Source of the DNA: Allobosea sp. OK403
GTDB taxonomy: Bacteria > Pseudomonadota > Alphaproteobacteria > Rhizobiales > Beijerinckiaceae
Direction: 5' to 3'
NCBI RefSeq assembly: GCF_900113835.1
Contig: NZ_FOQV01000002.1
Span: 372,001-436,000 of the forward strand
Length of the DNA stretch: 64,000 bases
The position numbers and the translations under genes are program-made. Every line of letters starts with the position of its first letter. Position 1 is the first letter of the stretch. The notes under the pieces were generated by a model. The model was not told the origin of the DNA. It did not search any database and worked only from the letters and a program-made list of their open reading frames with translations. Below, piece by piece: positions 33,542-42,495 of this stretch.

Positions 33542-34094
33542 CCAGCAGCGCCGCACCGAGGGTCTCGTAGCCCTCGCCCTCTTCGCCCTTACCATCCCCG
33601 CTGCGAATTGGCTGATCGGCAATGTCGGCACCGTCTGCGTGCCCAATGGCCCCTGCCTTGTGCCGGTCGCGCCCGGCATCGCCGCGCCGAGCGGCGTGCT
33701 GATGATCGGCCTCGCGCTCGTGCTGCGCGACATCGTCCAGCGCCGGCTTGGCCCCGTTGCCGGCCTTGGTGCGATCGCCGTCGGCGCCGCGATCTCCGCC
33801 TTCCTCGCCCCGTCCGCCATCGTCGTTGCCTCGGTCGCCGCCTTCCTCATCTCCGAGCTGGCGGATTTTGCGGTCTACACGCCGCTTCAGCGCCGCCGCT
33901 TCGTCACCGCTGTCGTCGCCTCGAGTGTTGTCGGCCTCATCGTCGACAGCATCGTCTTCCTCTGGCTCGCCTTCGGCAGCCTGGATTTCGTCGCCGGCCA
34001 GATCGTCGGCAAAGCCTGGATGGTGCTGTTCGCACTGCCATTGATGCATCTGCTGCGCCGCCGCGATGAGCGGCTGGGGCTGATGCCGGCCTGA
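33531..34094 (+). CDS. yhhQ: Queuosine precursor transporter, VUT family
   Basis: 187 residues with about five to six TM segments ([91 protein letters not shown]). The [13 protein letters not shown] and [17 protein letters not shown] segments are typical of the VUT/DUF165 family; E. coli YhhQ imports preQ0 and preQ1. The overlap with queC supports a deazaguanine substrate. No preQ1 riboswitch is visible because the leader is shared with queC. Confidence 0.9.
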   Translation: MTLDQQRRTEGLVALALFALTIPAANWLIGNVGTVCVPNGPCLVPVAPGIAAPSGVLMIGLALVLRDIVQRRLGPVAGLGAIAVGAAISAFLAPSAIVVASVAAFLISELADFAVYTPLQRRRFVTAVVASSVVGLIVDSIVFLWLAFGSLDFVAGQIVGKAWMVLFALPLMHLLRRRDERLGLMPA

Positions 34095-34179
34095 AGCCGT
34101 TCGCTCGAAGCAGACAATTCGACACAACGCCGCAACTCGGGTTTCACGCCCCGGCCTCATAGTCGTTTGCTCATAGGAA

Positions 34180-36057
34180 ATGAGTACCGCGATGCGGGTG
34201 ATGGATTCGGTCGAACGCCTTCAGTCCTTGCAGAACGAGACCCTTGAGGCGATTGCTCGCGGCGAACCGCTCGCCGCGATTATGGACAGCCTCTGCCGGC
34301 AGGTCGAAGTGATCGCACCCGGCGTGATCTGCACCGTGATCGCGGCGGACGCCGAATATCGGCTCAAAACACTGGCCGCCCCGAGCCTGCCGCAAGACTA
34401 CTCGACCGCGATCACCGGAACACCGATCGGTCCGACGGTCGGCTCGTGTGGCACTGCGATCCATCGCGGTGAAGCGGTCGAAGTCACGGACATCGAGAAC
34501 GACCCGCTCTGGGCCGACTACAAGACACTGGCCTTGCCGCTCGGGTTGCGCGCCTGCTGGTCGAGCCCGATCACGGCGCGGGACGGCCGCGTGATCGGCA
34601 GCTTCGCCTTCTATTACATGCAGCGACGCGGCCCTGACGATCTTGAGCGCCAGATCGTAACGACCTGCCTTCATCTCTGCGCGATCGCGATCGAGCATGA
34701 GGAGGTCAGCTCCCGCAATCACCGGCTCGCTTATTACGATACGCTGACCGGCCTGCCGAACCGCGTCCATTTCAATGACGCCATCGCCCGCATGACCGCC
34801 GTGTCGCCCATGGCTTTCGGCCTGATGCTGATCGACATCGATCACCTCAAGACGATCAACGACACAATGGGCCATGTCGTCGGCGACGCGCTGATCGAGA
34901 CGGTGGGCGCGCGACTCGCGCGGGTCGCCGTCAACGGCATGGCCTGCCGGATCGGAGGCGACGAGTTCGCCGTGCTGCTGCCCGGTTGCTCCCAGACGAC
35001 TCAGCTTCGCTCGGTGGCCTGTGGCATTCTCGCCGCCATGCTCACACCATTCGAGCATGACGGGCACAGCATCATCCCGAGCGTCACCATCGGTGGAGTC
35101 CTCGCCGGCGAGGACGGCACGGACAGCACGACCCTTCGGCAAAATGCAGATTTCGCGCTCTACCATGCCAAGGAGACGCGCCGCGGCGGTTATGTCCACT
35201 TCAGGGACGGCCTGCGTACCTCGATGACGCGGCGCATCCAGACGATCCGCAGCGTTGCGGACGCCCTGACCGAAGGACGCATCGTCCCCTACTATCAGCC
35301 GATCATCCGTCTCGACACCAGCGAGATCGTCGGCGTCGAGGCGCTGGCCCGAATGCGCCTCGACGATGGCAGGACCGTCGCGGCCGGCGAATTCCACGAG
35401 GCCATGCTCGATCCTAAGATCGCCTACCGGATCTCCGGGCAGATGCTGGCCGCCGTCGCGGCCGACATGGCCGCCTGGAAGCGGGCCGGCATCCACGTCC
35501 AGCATGTCGGCCTGAACGTCACCTCCGCAGACTTCCAGAAGGGTGATCTCGTCCAGCGCATCAGCAAGACCTTCGAGCGCTTCCATCTCCCGCTGGAACA
35601 TCTCGTCGTCGAAATCACGGAGCAGGTGTTCATGGGAGACCGCAAGGACAGCGTCGCCCGCACCATGGCAGCGCTGCGCGAACGGGGCATTCTCGTGGCG
35701 CTGGACGATTTCGGCACCGGCTTCGCGTCGCTGACGCATCTGCTGGATTTCCCGGTCGACATCATCAAGATCGACCGCTCCTTCGTCGGCGGCATCGAAA
35801 GCGGCTCCAGGAGCAGCGTAATCGTCGAGGCGCTGGTCGGGATCGCCAACCGCCTCGGCATGAAGGTCATCGCCGAGGGGATCGAAACGCAAGGGCAGTC
35901 CGAGCGATTGCAGGTGATCGGCTGCCGCCTTGGCCAAGGCTATCTCTACTCGCGCGCGGTTCCCGCTGACATCGTCACCGAATTGCTGCAGCATCTCGGC
36001 GAGAAACGCCGGGCGCAGACACAGCAGCCCGTCGCCATCACGGCCTCCGCCGCCTGA
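34180..36057 (+). CDS. GAF-GGDEF-EAL c-di-GMP turnover protein
   Basis: 625 residues; ATG 34180 or 34192. The GAF domain (~20-165) is identified by GTPIGPTVGSCGTAIHRGEAVEVTDIENDPLW and LRACWSSPI. The GGDEF domain (~185-345) has intact RIGGDEFAVLLPG near 257-269, and IDIDHLKTINDTMGH as metal site. The EAL domain (~365-610) has VGVEALARMR, DDFGTGFASLTHL and IKIDRSFVGG, so both cyclase and phosphodiesterase sites look whole. The net direction is unknown; GAF may switch it. It is a stand-alone gene, 150 bp before rplY. Confidence 0.92.
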   Translation: MSTAMRVMDSVERLQSLQNETLEAIARGEPLAAIMDSLCRQVEVIAPGVICTVIAADAEYRLKTLAAPSLPQDYSTAITGTPIGPTVGSCGTAIHRGEAVEVTDIENDPLWADYKTLALPLGLRACWSSPITARDGRVIGSFAFYYMQRRGPDDLERQIVTTCLHLCAIAIEHEEVSSRNHRLAYYDTLTGLPNRVHFNDAIARMTAVSPMAFGLMLIDIDHLKTINDTMGHVVGDALIETVGARLARVAVNGMACRIGGDEFAVLLPGCSQTTQLRSVACGILAAMLTPFEHDGHSIIPSVTIGGVLAGEDGTDSTTLRQNADFALYHAKETRRGGYVHFRDGLRTSMTRRIQTIRSVADALTEGRIVPYYQPIIRLDTSEIVGVEALARMRLDDGRTVAAGEFHEAMLDPKIAYRISGQMLAAVAADMAAWKRAGIHVQHVGLNVTSADFQKGDLVQRISKTFERFHLPLEHLVVEITEQVFMGDRKDSVARTMAALRERGILVALDDFGTGFASLTHLLDFPVDIIKIDRSFVGGIESGSRSSVIVEALVGIANRLGMKVIAEGIETQGQSERLQVIGCRLGQGYLYSRAVPADIVTELLQHLGEKRRAQTQQPVAITASAA

Positions 36058-36207
36058 GCACGCGGATCTCCCGTCAACGGACTTGAGATTGCCGGCCAAT
36101 TCGCTTATGAGCCTGCCAGCGCCCGACTGACACCCTTGGAGGCACGGGCGCGAACCGAAAGAGGCCGCCAACTGGCGGCCTTGTCATTTGAAGCAAGGAC
36201 TAAAATC

Positions 36208-36828
36208 ATGACCGCCGTGAAGCAAATCGAGGCTTCGGCGCGCGCACAGGTCGGCAAGGGGGCCGCCCGTGCAGTTCGTCGTCAAGGCCTTACACCTGCC
36301 GTGATCTATGGCGGGGGCGCTGCTCCCGAAGCCATCGCTCTCGACGCCAACAAGACCCGCCTCCTGATCTATGCCGGACATTTCCTGACCACGCTGTTCG
36401 AAGTCAGCGTCGACGGCAAGAAGACGCGCGTCATCCCGCGCGACTATCAGCTCGACCCGGTCAAGGATTTCCCGATCCATGTCGATTTCCTCCGCGTCGC
36501 GGCGGGCCAGACCATCAAGGTCGAAGTGCCGGTCCACGTCGTCGGCCAGGACGCCTGCCCCGGCCTCAAGGCTGGTGGCGCGATGCAGATCGTCGAGCAC
36601 GCCGTCGAGATCGACGTCTCTCCCGAGAGCATCCCCGAATTCCTCGAGATCTCGGTGGCCGGCCTCAATATCGGCGATTCGATCCATGTCGACGCCCTCA
36701 AGCTGCCGGCCGGCGTTTCACTGACCTCGCGCGAGAACCTGACGCTGGTCTCGATCGTGCCGCCGTCGGTCGATAGCGAAGTCGTTGCGGCCGAGCCGGC
36801 GGAAGCCGCCGCCAAGCCGACGGCCTGA
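36208..36828 (+). CDS. rplY: 50S ribosomal protein L25 / general stress protein Ctc
   Basis: 206 residues from ATG 36208 (AAGGA 8 nt upstream). The N-terminal L25 domain binds 5S rRNA (ASARAQVGKGAARAVRRQGLTPAVIYGGG, FEVSVDGKKTRVIPRDYQLDPVKDFPIHVDFLRV). The C-terminal TL5/CTC beta-domain (VPVHVVGQDACPGLKAGGAMQIVEHAVEIDVSPESIPEFLEISVAGLNIGDSIHV) makes the long form. A Glu/Ala-rich tail ends it. It is followed by a clear terminator, and by pth, its usual partner in many bacteria. Confidence 0.95.
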   Translation: MTAVKQIEASARAQVGKGAARAVRRQGLTPAVIYGGGAAPEAIALDANKTRLLIYAGHFLTTLFEVSVDGKKTRVIPRDYQLDPVKDFPIHVDFLRVAAGQTIKVEVPVHVVGQDACPGLKAGGAMQIVEHAVEIDVSPESIPEFLEISVAGLNIGDSIHVDALKLPAGVSLTSRENLTLVSIVPPSVDSEVVAAEPAEAAAKPTA

Positions 36829-36857
36829 GTCCATCTCTTGCCGTGAGGCATGCATGG

Positions 36858-36881
36858 CGGCCGGGCTTGCCCGGCCGTTTT
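36858..36881 (+). terminator. Rho-independent terminator after rplY
   Basis: CGGCCGGG (36858-36865) pairs with CCCGGCCG (36870-36877) with a 4-nt loop, followed by TTTT at 36878-36881. It lies 30 bp past the rplY stop. Confidence 0.85.
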
Positions 36882-36895
36882 GCGTTTGACGCCCT

Positions 36896-37001
36896 CGATC
36901 ACATCGCATTCGGACGGAATCGTCCGAATGCGATGTGATCGATTCTAAAAGTTAAGAGCGTTTTCGAGCGAAGTGGGCACCGGTTCGCCAGAAGAAAACG
37001 C
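36896..37001. repeat. Two-hairpin intergenic repeat element before pth
   Basis: A perfect 21-bp inverted repeat (arms 36896-36916 and 36921-36941, starting CGATCACATCGCATTCGG, loop GAAT) is followed by a second hairpin with arms GCGTTTTC (36958-36965) and GAAAACGC (36994-37001) around AAGTGGGCACCGGTTCG. The second part resembles a widespread Hyphomicrobiales intergenic element (family from memory, not searched). Confidence 0.8.
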
Positions 37002-37118
37002 CTTAAAACAAAAAAACGAGAGCGGTTGGACGATCCATTTGGATCGGAACTGCACTAGAGGCTGTTTGCTGACGCGGGCCTTCGGCTTGGCATCACGCTC
37101 TGACGCTGGAAATGCCCC

Positions 37119-37733
37119 ATGCTGATCTTCGCCGGTCTCGGCAATCCAGGCACCCGCTATGCCCGCAACCGCCACAATATCGGCTTCATGGCAGTCGAGA
37201 CGATCGCGCGCGCGCATCGCGCATCGCCCTGGCGGGCACGTTTTCAGGCCGAAGTCTGCGAGGCGACGATCGGCTCTGAAAAGGTCATCCTGCTCAAGCC
37301 ACAGACCTATATGAACGAATCCGGCCGCGCGATCGGCGAAGCGGCGCGCTTTTTCAAGGTCGCGCCTGAGGACGTCATCGTCTTCCATGACGAGCTCGAC
37401 CTCGCTCCCGCCAAGCTGCGCATAAAGCTCGGCGGCGGCAATGCCGGCCATAACGGTCTGCGCTCGACCACGGCCGCGATCGGCAACGAGTATCGCCGCG
37501 TCCGGATGGGCATTGGCCATCCCGGCCTCAAGGAGCTCGTCCACGCCTATGTGCTAAACGATTTCGGCAAGGCCGAGCAGCCCTGGGTCGAGGATCTCTG
37601 CATCGCCTGCGCCGACAACGCGACCTTGCTCGCCGCCCATGACGATGCCGGCTTCCAGAACAAGGTGCATCTCTTCATGGATGCGCGCGGCCACGCCGCC
37701 GTGAAGCGGCTCGGCGAGAAGACCCCCGAATAG
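37119..37733 (+). CDS. pth: Peptidyl-tRNA hydrolase
   Basis: 204 residues. [25 protein letters not shown] contains the catalytic His and substrate Asn. [51 protein letters not shown] and [10 protein letters not shown] complete the family pattern. It releases tRNA from dropped-off peptidyl-tRNA and is essential. Its start is 118 bp past a repeat element that separates it from rplY, so it may have its own promoter. Confidence 0.96.
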   Translation: MLIFAGLGNPGTRYARNRHNIGFMAVETIARAHRASPWRARFQAEVCEATIGSEKVILLKPQTYMNESGRAIGEAARFFKVAPEDVIVFHDELDLAPAKLRIKLGGGNAGHNGLRSTTAAIGNEYRRVRMGIGHPGLKELVHAYVLNDFGKAEQPWVEDLCIACADNATLLAAHDDAGFQNKVHLFMDARGHAAVKRLGEKTPE

Positions 37734-37758
37734 ATCGCGGGGTCTCGGCCTCAGCCCG

Positions 37759-38364
37759 TCACAGCGGCAATTGCGCACCTGCCTTGGCGATCGTGATGCG
37801 GTTGGTGACGAGGCTCCCATCCGGCTGCCGGTTCGCCGTCAGCGCCACCTGAGCCCCTGCCGCCAGATCCGAGGCCTGCGCCGGCGCCGCCATGATGATG
37901 TTGGCGTCGGCGGTAATCGTCACCTTCTGCTCGCCGCCGGGATAGCTCAGCACGATGTTGGCGCCGTCGACGCGGGTAACCGTCTCCGCCACCGTCGCAT
38001 TGGTCATGGTCGATTCGGGCAGGACGCTCCAGGGCCTGTGGCCCTCGCCGGTGCCGCGCATCGCCTCGGGAAAGATGAAGATCTGCACGGCGAGCAGCGA
38101 CCCGTCCGCCTGCGGCCGCGCGCCGACGCCGATGAAGCCGCCCTTCTTGATGTCGGCGACGGAGGCCTTGACCACGCCGCCGACCGCATAGCCCGGGGCC
38201 AGAGCAACCGTGACGGCATCCCCAGCCTGGGTCTTGAGGCTCAAGGCTGAAGCCTCGACCCGTTCGACCGTGCCCCGGACGCGCGTGGTCGGGGCCTGGG
38301 CCTGCACCAGGCTGGAGGCAAGGACGATGCCGGCGGCAAGCAGGCTGACGGGAACAAGGCGCAT
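37759..38364 (-). CDS. DUF5666-like secreted protein
   Basis: 201 residues from ATG at 38364 (GGAGA 7 nt upstream); the longer frame to 38529 has no similarity. A signal peptide MRLVPVSLLAAGIVLASSLVQA precedes TTRVRGTVERVEASALSLKTQAGDAVTVALAPGYAVGGVVKASVADIKKGGFIGVGARPQADGSLLAVQIFIFPE. The second half repeats the same beta layout (VDGANIVLSYPGGEQKVTITADANIIM). The OB-like repeated barrels are typical of DUF5666 proteins. A periplasmic role is likely, with function unknown. It is convergent with pth. Confidence 0.8.
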   Translation of the reverse strand: MRLVPVSLLAAGIVLASSLVQAQAPTTRVRGTVERVEASALSLKTQAGDAVTVALAPGYAVGGVVKASVADIKKGGFIGVGARPQADGSLLAVQIFIFPEAMRGTGEGHRPWSVLPESTMTNATVAETVTRVDGANIVLSYPGGEQKVTITADANIIMAAPAQASDLAAGAQVALTANRQPDGSLVTNRITIAKAGAQLPL

Positions 38365-38586
38365 GACAGGGTCTCCGAATGCGGCCCGGCATGCTGCCGC
38401 GCCCTGCCCTATGTCGTGCATGCCCCCGCCATCGTCGCCATGCACGTTCGCGTGAGCTTTTCCATGCAGCCTATCGCAGCGCGGCATCTTGTGTTTATCG
38501 CGCCTCGCCCGCAATAAGACGCGAACCATTCACGAGAACATCAGCGCGACCGCAATTTTAGGCGGCGACGCAACGGACCAGCCATC

Positions 38587-39684
38587 ATGGGTTTCAAATG
38601 CGGTATCGTCGGCCTGCCGAATGTCGGCAAGTCGACCCTGTTCAACGCGCTGACGCAGACGGCGGCGGCACAAGCCGCGAACTATCCCTTCTGCACGATC
38701 GAGCCCAATGTCGGCGACGTCGCTGTGCCTGACGATCGGCTTGAGCAGCTCGCCGCCATCGCGGGCTCGAAGGAGATCATCCCGACCCGGCTGACCTTCG
38801 TCGACATCGCCGGCTTGGTGCGCGGCGCCTCGAAGGGCGAAGGGCTCGGCAACCAGTTCCTCGCCAATATCCGCGAATGCGACGCCGTCGCCCATGTCGT
38901 GCGCTGCTTCGAGGATGGCGACATCACCCATGTCGAGGGCAAGGTCGCACCGATCAACGACATCGAGATCATCGAGACCGAATTGATGCTCGCCGATCTC
39001 GAAAGCCTCGAGAAGCGCGTGCTGCCGCTGGAAAAGAAGGCCAAGGCCGGCGACAAGGAGGCCAAGGAGCTGGCCGATCTGATGAATCGCTGCCTCGTGC
39101 TGCTGCGCGAGGGCAAGCCCGCACGACTGGTGCAGGTCGCCGCCGACGAGCGCAAGACGTTCGAGACGCTCGGCCTGCTGTCGTCGAAGCCCGTGCTCTA
39201 TGTCTGCAATGTCGAGGAAGCCAGCGCCGACAAGGGCAACGCCTTCTCGGAAGCTGTGAAGCTGCGCGCGGCCGAGGAAGGCGCGGTCGCCGTCGTCGTC
39301 TCCGCCAAGATCGAGAGTGAGATCGCCGTTCTGCCGGCAGCCGACCAGAAGGACTATCTGGAGGCCGTGGGCCTGGAGGAACCTGGCCTCAACCGTGTCA
39401 TCCGCGCCGGCTACACCCTGCTCGACCTCGTGACCTATTTCACCGTCGGTCCGAAGGAAGCCCGCGCCTGGACGATCGAAAAGGGCACCAAGGGGCCAGC
39501 CGCCGCCGGCGTGATCCATAGCGATTTCGAGAAGGGCTATATCCGCGCCGAGACGATCGCCTATCCCGACTACATCGCCAACAAGGGCGAGGCCGGGGCG
39601 CGCGAGGCCGGCAAGTTCCGGCTCGAAGGCAAGGAATATGTCGTCGCTGACGGCGACGTGCTGCATTTCCGCTTCGCCAACTGA
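38587..39684 (+). CDS. ychF: Redox-regulated ATPase YchF (Obg-like)
   Basis: 365 residues. MGFKCGIVGLPNVGKSTLFNALTQ has the P-loop with the NVGKS of Obg-like proteins. FVDIAGLVRGASKGEGLGNQFLANIRECDAVAHVVRCFED is G3 and its surroundings. The divergent G4 (YVCNVEEA in place of NKxD) explains ATP preference. A coiled coil (~140-185) and a C-terminal TGS domain (TYFTVGPKEARAWTIEKGTKGPAAAGVIHSDFEKGYIRAETI) follow. It binds ribosomes and affects oxidative-stress response. It is a single gene with its own spacer. Confidence 0.96.
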   Translation: MGFKCGIVGLPNVGKSTLFNALTQTAAAQAANYPFCTIEPNVGDVAVPDDRLEQLAAIAGSKEIIPTRLTFVDIAGLVRGASKGEGLGNQFLANIRECDAVAHVVRCFEDGDITHVEGKVAPINDIEIIETELMLADLESLEKRVLPLEKKAKAGDKEAKELADLMNRCLVLLREGKPARLVQVAADERKTFETLGLLSSKPVLYVCNVEEASADKGNAFSEAVKLRAAEEGAVAVVVSAKIESEIAVLPAADQKDYLEAVGLEEPGLNRVIRAGYTLLDLVTYFTVGPKEARAWTIEKGTKGPAAAGVIHSDFEKGYIRAETIAYPDYIANKGEAGAREAGKFRLEGKEYVVADGDVLHFRFAN

Positions 39685-39807
39685 GCCGGCTTTCCGGACC
39701 GCTGGGCGGGGCAGCTATGCGCCTCGCTCATGAAAGATGACGAAACTGTAAGTTGAATTGCCTCTTCGTCAGGCAGATATCTCATGAACGCAGCAAGGGA
39801 GGTTCCG

Positions 39808-39981
39808 ATGGACACTCTCGAGACCGTGTTCGAGACTGCAAGCGGCTTTGCCGGTATCCTGGCAATGGCCTCCAACGAGCTGGTTCTTGGCCTGGGCGTG
39901 GCATTCGGCCTGATCATCTGGCTTGTCACCGGGCGCAGGGACGACAAAACCGATACGAAGCATCAGCCTCGGCATCTGTGA
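39808..39981 (+). CDS. Small single-pass membrane protein, unknown
   Basis: 57 residues from ATG 39808, set by AGGGAGG 6 nt upstream; ATG 39784 has no such site. One TM segment is visible (ELVLGLGVAFGLIIWLVTG, ~25-43), followed by a basic and acidic cytoplasmic tail (RRDDKTDTKHQPRHL). The N-terminus MDTLETVFETASGFAG is slightly amphipathic. No family is recognised. Its stop codon starts a triple 16-bp tandem repeat that puts TGA in all three frames. Confidence 0.72.
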   Translation: MDTLETVFETASGFAGILAMASNELVLGLGVAFGLIIWLVTGRRDDKTDTKHQPRHL

Positions 39982-40021
39982 CCGGCAGGATCTGTGACGG
40001 GCAGGATCTGTGACGGACAAG
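39974..40021. repeat. Triple 16-bp tandem repeat at a stop codon
   Basis: Three units, ATCTGTGACCGGCAGG (39974-39989), ATCTGTGACGGGCAGG (39990-40005) and ATCTGTGACGGACAAG (40006-40021), each contain TGA. These fall at 39979, 39995 and 40011, one in each reading frame. The first is the stop of the small membrane protein. Confidence 0.95.
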
Positions 40022-40115
40022 CGCAGCCTGCACGCGGCTTTTGCAAGGACGGGCCTTCCACCCCCGTTTCGGCGTGATACACCCTCGGCGCATTGCAAGC
40101 CGAGGGGCGCGCTTC

Positions 40116-41126
40116 ATGATCTGCTTCGAGGATTTCATTGCGGGCGAGACGGCGCAGGCCGGCAGTATCAGTATCTCGCAATCCGACATCATCGCCTATG
40201 CCTCACGCTATGACGCGCAGGACTTCCACACCGACCCGATCGCCGCCAAGCAGAGCTTCGTCGGGACCCTGATCGCCTCGGGCTGGCACAGCTGCTCGCT
40301 CTTGATGCGGCTGATCGCGGAAAATGTCCTGCTCGACTCGACCGCGATGGGCGCTCCCGGCATCGAAGAGGTCAAATGGCTGCGGCCGGTCAAGCCGGGC
40401 GACACATTGAGCGCGCGCCGCACCGTGCTCGAAAGCAAGGCTTCTCGCTCCCGGCCGGAGATGGGGCTGGTGCGCTTCCGCTTCGAGCTCTTGAACCAGC
40501 GCGACGAAGCCGTGCTCGAACAGACCAACTGGATCATGTTCGGTCGTCGCGGCTCCTCCGTCACCCCATATCCCGGCAACTGGCTGGCGCATCCGCCGCA
40601 TTATATCCGCCCGGCCGTCGAGGGCCCGCTCGAAGAGCCTCGCGGGGAGATCGAGCCGGCGCGTTTCTTCGAGGAGTTGGAGATCGGCAGCAGCCATGAG
40701 CTCGGCAGCTTCCTGTTCACGGCTGAGGAGATCGTCGGCTTCGCCCGCTCCTTCGATCCGCAGCCCTTCCACATGGATGCGGAGGCGGCGGCCAAGAGCT
40801 CCTTCGGGCGCCTTGCCGCGTCAGGCTGGCATACCGGCTCGGTCTGGATGGCGGCGATGGTCGCCCATCGCAAGCGCCAGGTCGCGGCCAGCCTACCCGA
40901 GACAACACCGCGCCTGGGTCCCTCGCCCGGCTTCAGCAATCTGCGCTGGTCGAAGCCAGTCTTCGTCGACGACCGCATCACCTATCACTCGACGATCACC
41001 GACAAGCGCGCCAGCGCCTCGCGCCCGCAATGGGGTCTGTTCTTCCATCACAATACCGGTGTGAACCAGCATGGCGAAGAGGTCTTCAGCTTCGACGGCT
41101 GCGCTTTCGTGGAGCGCCAGGCCTGA
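40116..41126 (+). CDS. Double-hotdog MaoC-family dehydratase
   Basis: 336 residues from ATG 40116 (CGAGGGG upstream). Two MaoC hotdog domains are fused. The first (~1-150) has YDAQDFHTDPIAAKQSFVGTLIASGWHS, the second (~190-330) FDPQPFHMDAEAAAKSSFGRLAASGWHT; the D-x4-H hydratase dyad occurs in both. WLRPVKPGDTLSARRTV is the usual second conserved strand. It is likely a monomeric double-hotdog enoyl-CoA hydratase; the acyl-CoA substrate is not evident. Its stop abuts the convergent GGDEF gene without spacer. Confidence 0.9.
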   Translation: MICFEDFIAGETAQAGSISISQSDIIAYASRYDAQDFHTDPIAAKQSFVGTLIASGWHSCSLLMRLIAENVLLDSTAMGAPGIEEVKWLRPVKPGDTLSARRTVLESKASRSRPEMGLVRFRFELLNQRDEAVLEQTNWIMFGRRGSSVTPYPGNWLAHPPHYIRPAVEGPLEEPRGEIEPARFFEELEIGSSHELGSFLFTAEEIVGFARSFDPQPFHMDAEAAAKSSFGRLAASGWHTGSVWMAAMVAHRKRQVAASLPETTPRLGPSPGFSNLRWSKPVFVDDRITYHSTITDKRASASRPQWGLFFHHNTGVNQHGEEVFSFDGCAFVERQA

Positions 41127-42434
41127 TCAGCCCACGATGCGCAGCGGCATCGCCAGCAAGGTCGCGGTTTCTATGCGGTCGCGGCCGTTGCGCTTGGCGG
41201 CATAGAGCGCATCATCGGCCTGGGCATGAAGGCTGGTGCCGTCCAGCGGAGCCTCGCCCGCGCAGAGCCCGATCGAGACGGTTACGTCAGCCAGATCCGC
41301 GTGGAGCGTGCGCCAGGGCACCTGCACCAGCGAGCGGCGGATGGCGCTCGCCATCTCGCGAGCGGGCTCGATCCGCATGCCAGCGAGCAGGACGCCGAAC
41401 TCCTCGCCCCCGATCCGCGCGACGAGCGCCGAGGCCGACGAGACCTGCCTGGCCACGGCGTCGGCGATCGCCTTGAGGCAGGCATCGCCCACCAGATGGC
41501 CGAAGCGGTCGTTGATCGTCTTGAAATGATCCACATCGATCATCATCAGCGCAAGCGGCTGCGCCAGCGCAACGGCCTCTGCAAGGCCGGTCACGAAGCG
41601 GCGGCGGTTGGCGAGACCAGTCAGCACATCAGTCTCGGCAAGCTCCGCCAGCGCCGCATTGGCCTGGCGCAGGGCCTCCTGCGCCTCCAGCAGCTCCATC
41701 TGCTGGCGTTTTGCAGAGGTAATGTCGGCATGGGTGAAGAAGCCGACGCCGTCGGCGCTGTGCCGCGCGATCACCCTGAGCCAACGCTGCCCCGGCAATT
41801 CGATCTCGAAAGGCGCGCCATCGTAACGCAGGCCGTTGTGGATGGCGGCGCGCCAAGCGCCGGCCGGCGAGGCATCGCGCCAGCACCAGGCGATGATCTC
41901 GTCCAGCGTACGGCCGACGACAACGTGGCCGCGCGGCAGATCGTAGAGCCGGGCGAAGGCATCGTTCGCCGCGATGATGCGATCCGACGCGTCCAGAATC
42001 GTGGCGCCGTCGGGAATGAAGGGCAGTGCGTCGATGATAGGCAGCGCGAATGCCGGCGAGCTGCCGGCATGGCGCTCACTGTCCAGCCACTGCCACAAGC
42101 GCACGCGGCCGCCATCGGGCGCGCGCAGCGAAGAGGCGCGCAGGCGACGGCCATGATGCTTGAACTCGAACGGCTGCGTCTGGTTCTCGTGACGAGCGAC
42201 GCCCTCCGCGATGTAGCGCTCGATCTCCGGCATCTCTTCGGGCGACAGGCGGCCGCTATAAAACCGCCGGAGATTGTCGCGATAGGACTCCCCGACGAAA
42301 ATCTCGCCATCGTCCTCGGGGAAGAATTGTAGGAAGGTCTTGTTCCAGCCCAAGGCCTTCATGCCCGCATCGTATTCGCATGCACCGGTGCCAAGCATGT
42401 CGAGCGAGTCGAGCAGATAAGGCGAGAGCTTCAT
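41127..42434 (-). CDS. PAS-GGDEF diguanylate cyclase
   Basis: 435 residues. Two PAS-like domains (~1-120 with MLGTGACEYDAGMKALGWNKTFLQFFPE; ~130-250 with ILDASDRIIAANDAFARLYDLPRGHVVVGRTLDEI) lead through a coiled coil to a GGDEF domain (~265-430). That domain has TDVLTGLANRRRF, MIDVDHFKTINDRFGH and the active RIGGEEFGVLLAG. The inhibitory RxxD I-site before GGEEF is absent, so product feedback is probably lost. It should synthesise c-di-GMP in response to an intracellular signal. It lies 60 bp downstream of the methylthioadenosine operon on the same strand. Confidence 0.92.
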   Translation of the reverse strand: MKLSPYLLDSLDMLGTGACEYDAGMKALGWNKTFLQFFPEDDGEIFVGESYRDNLRRFYSGRLSPEEMPEIERYIAEGVARHENQTQPFEFKHHGRRLRASSLRAPDGGRVRLWQWLDSERHAGSSPAFALPIIDALPFIPDGATILDASDRIIAANDAFARLYDLPRGHVVVGRTLDEIIAWCWRDASPAGAWRAAIHNGLRYDGAPFEIELPGQRWLRVIARHSADGVGFFTHADITSAKRQQMELLEAQEALRQANAALAELAETDVLTGLANRRRFVTGLAEAVALAQPLALMMIDVDHFKTINDRFGHLVGDACLKAIADAVARQVSSASALVARIGGEEFGVLLAGMRIEPAREMASAIRRSLVQVPWRTLHADLADVTVSIGLCAGEAPLDGTSLHAQADDALYAAKRNGRDRIETATLLAMPLRIVG

Positions 42435-42495
42435 GCCTCAACATTCGGCGAAAGGCCTTAACAAGCGGTATGGGGCTCCCTAACAGCCTCTAAGG

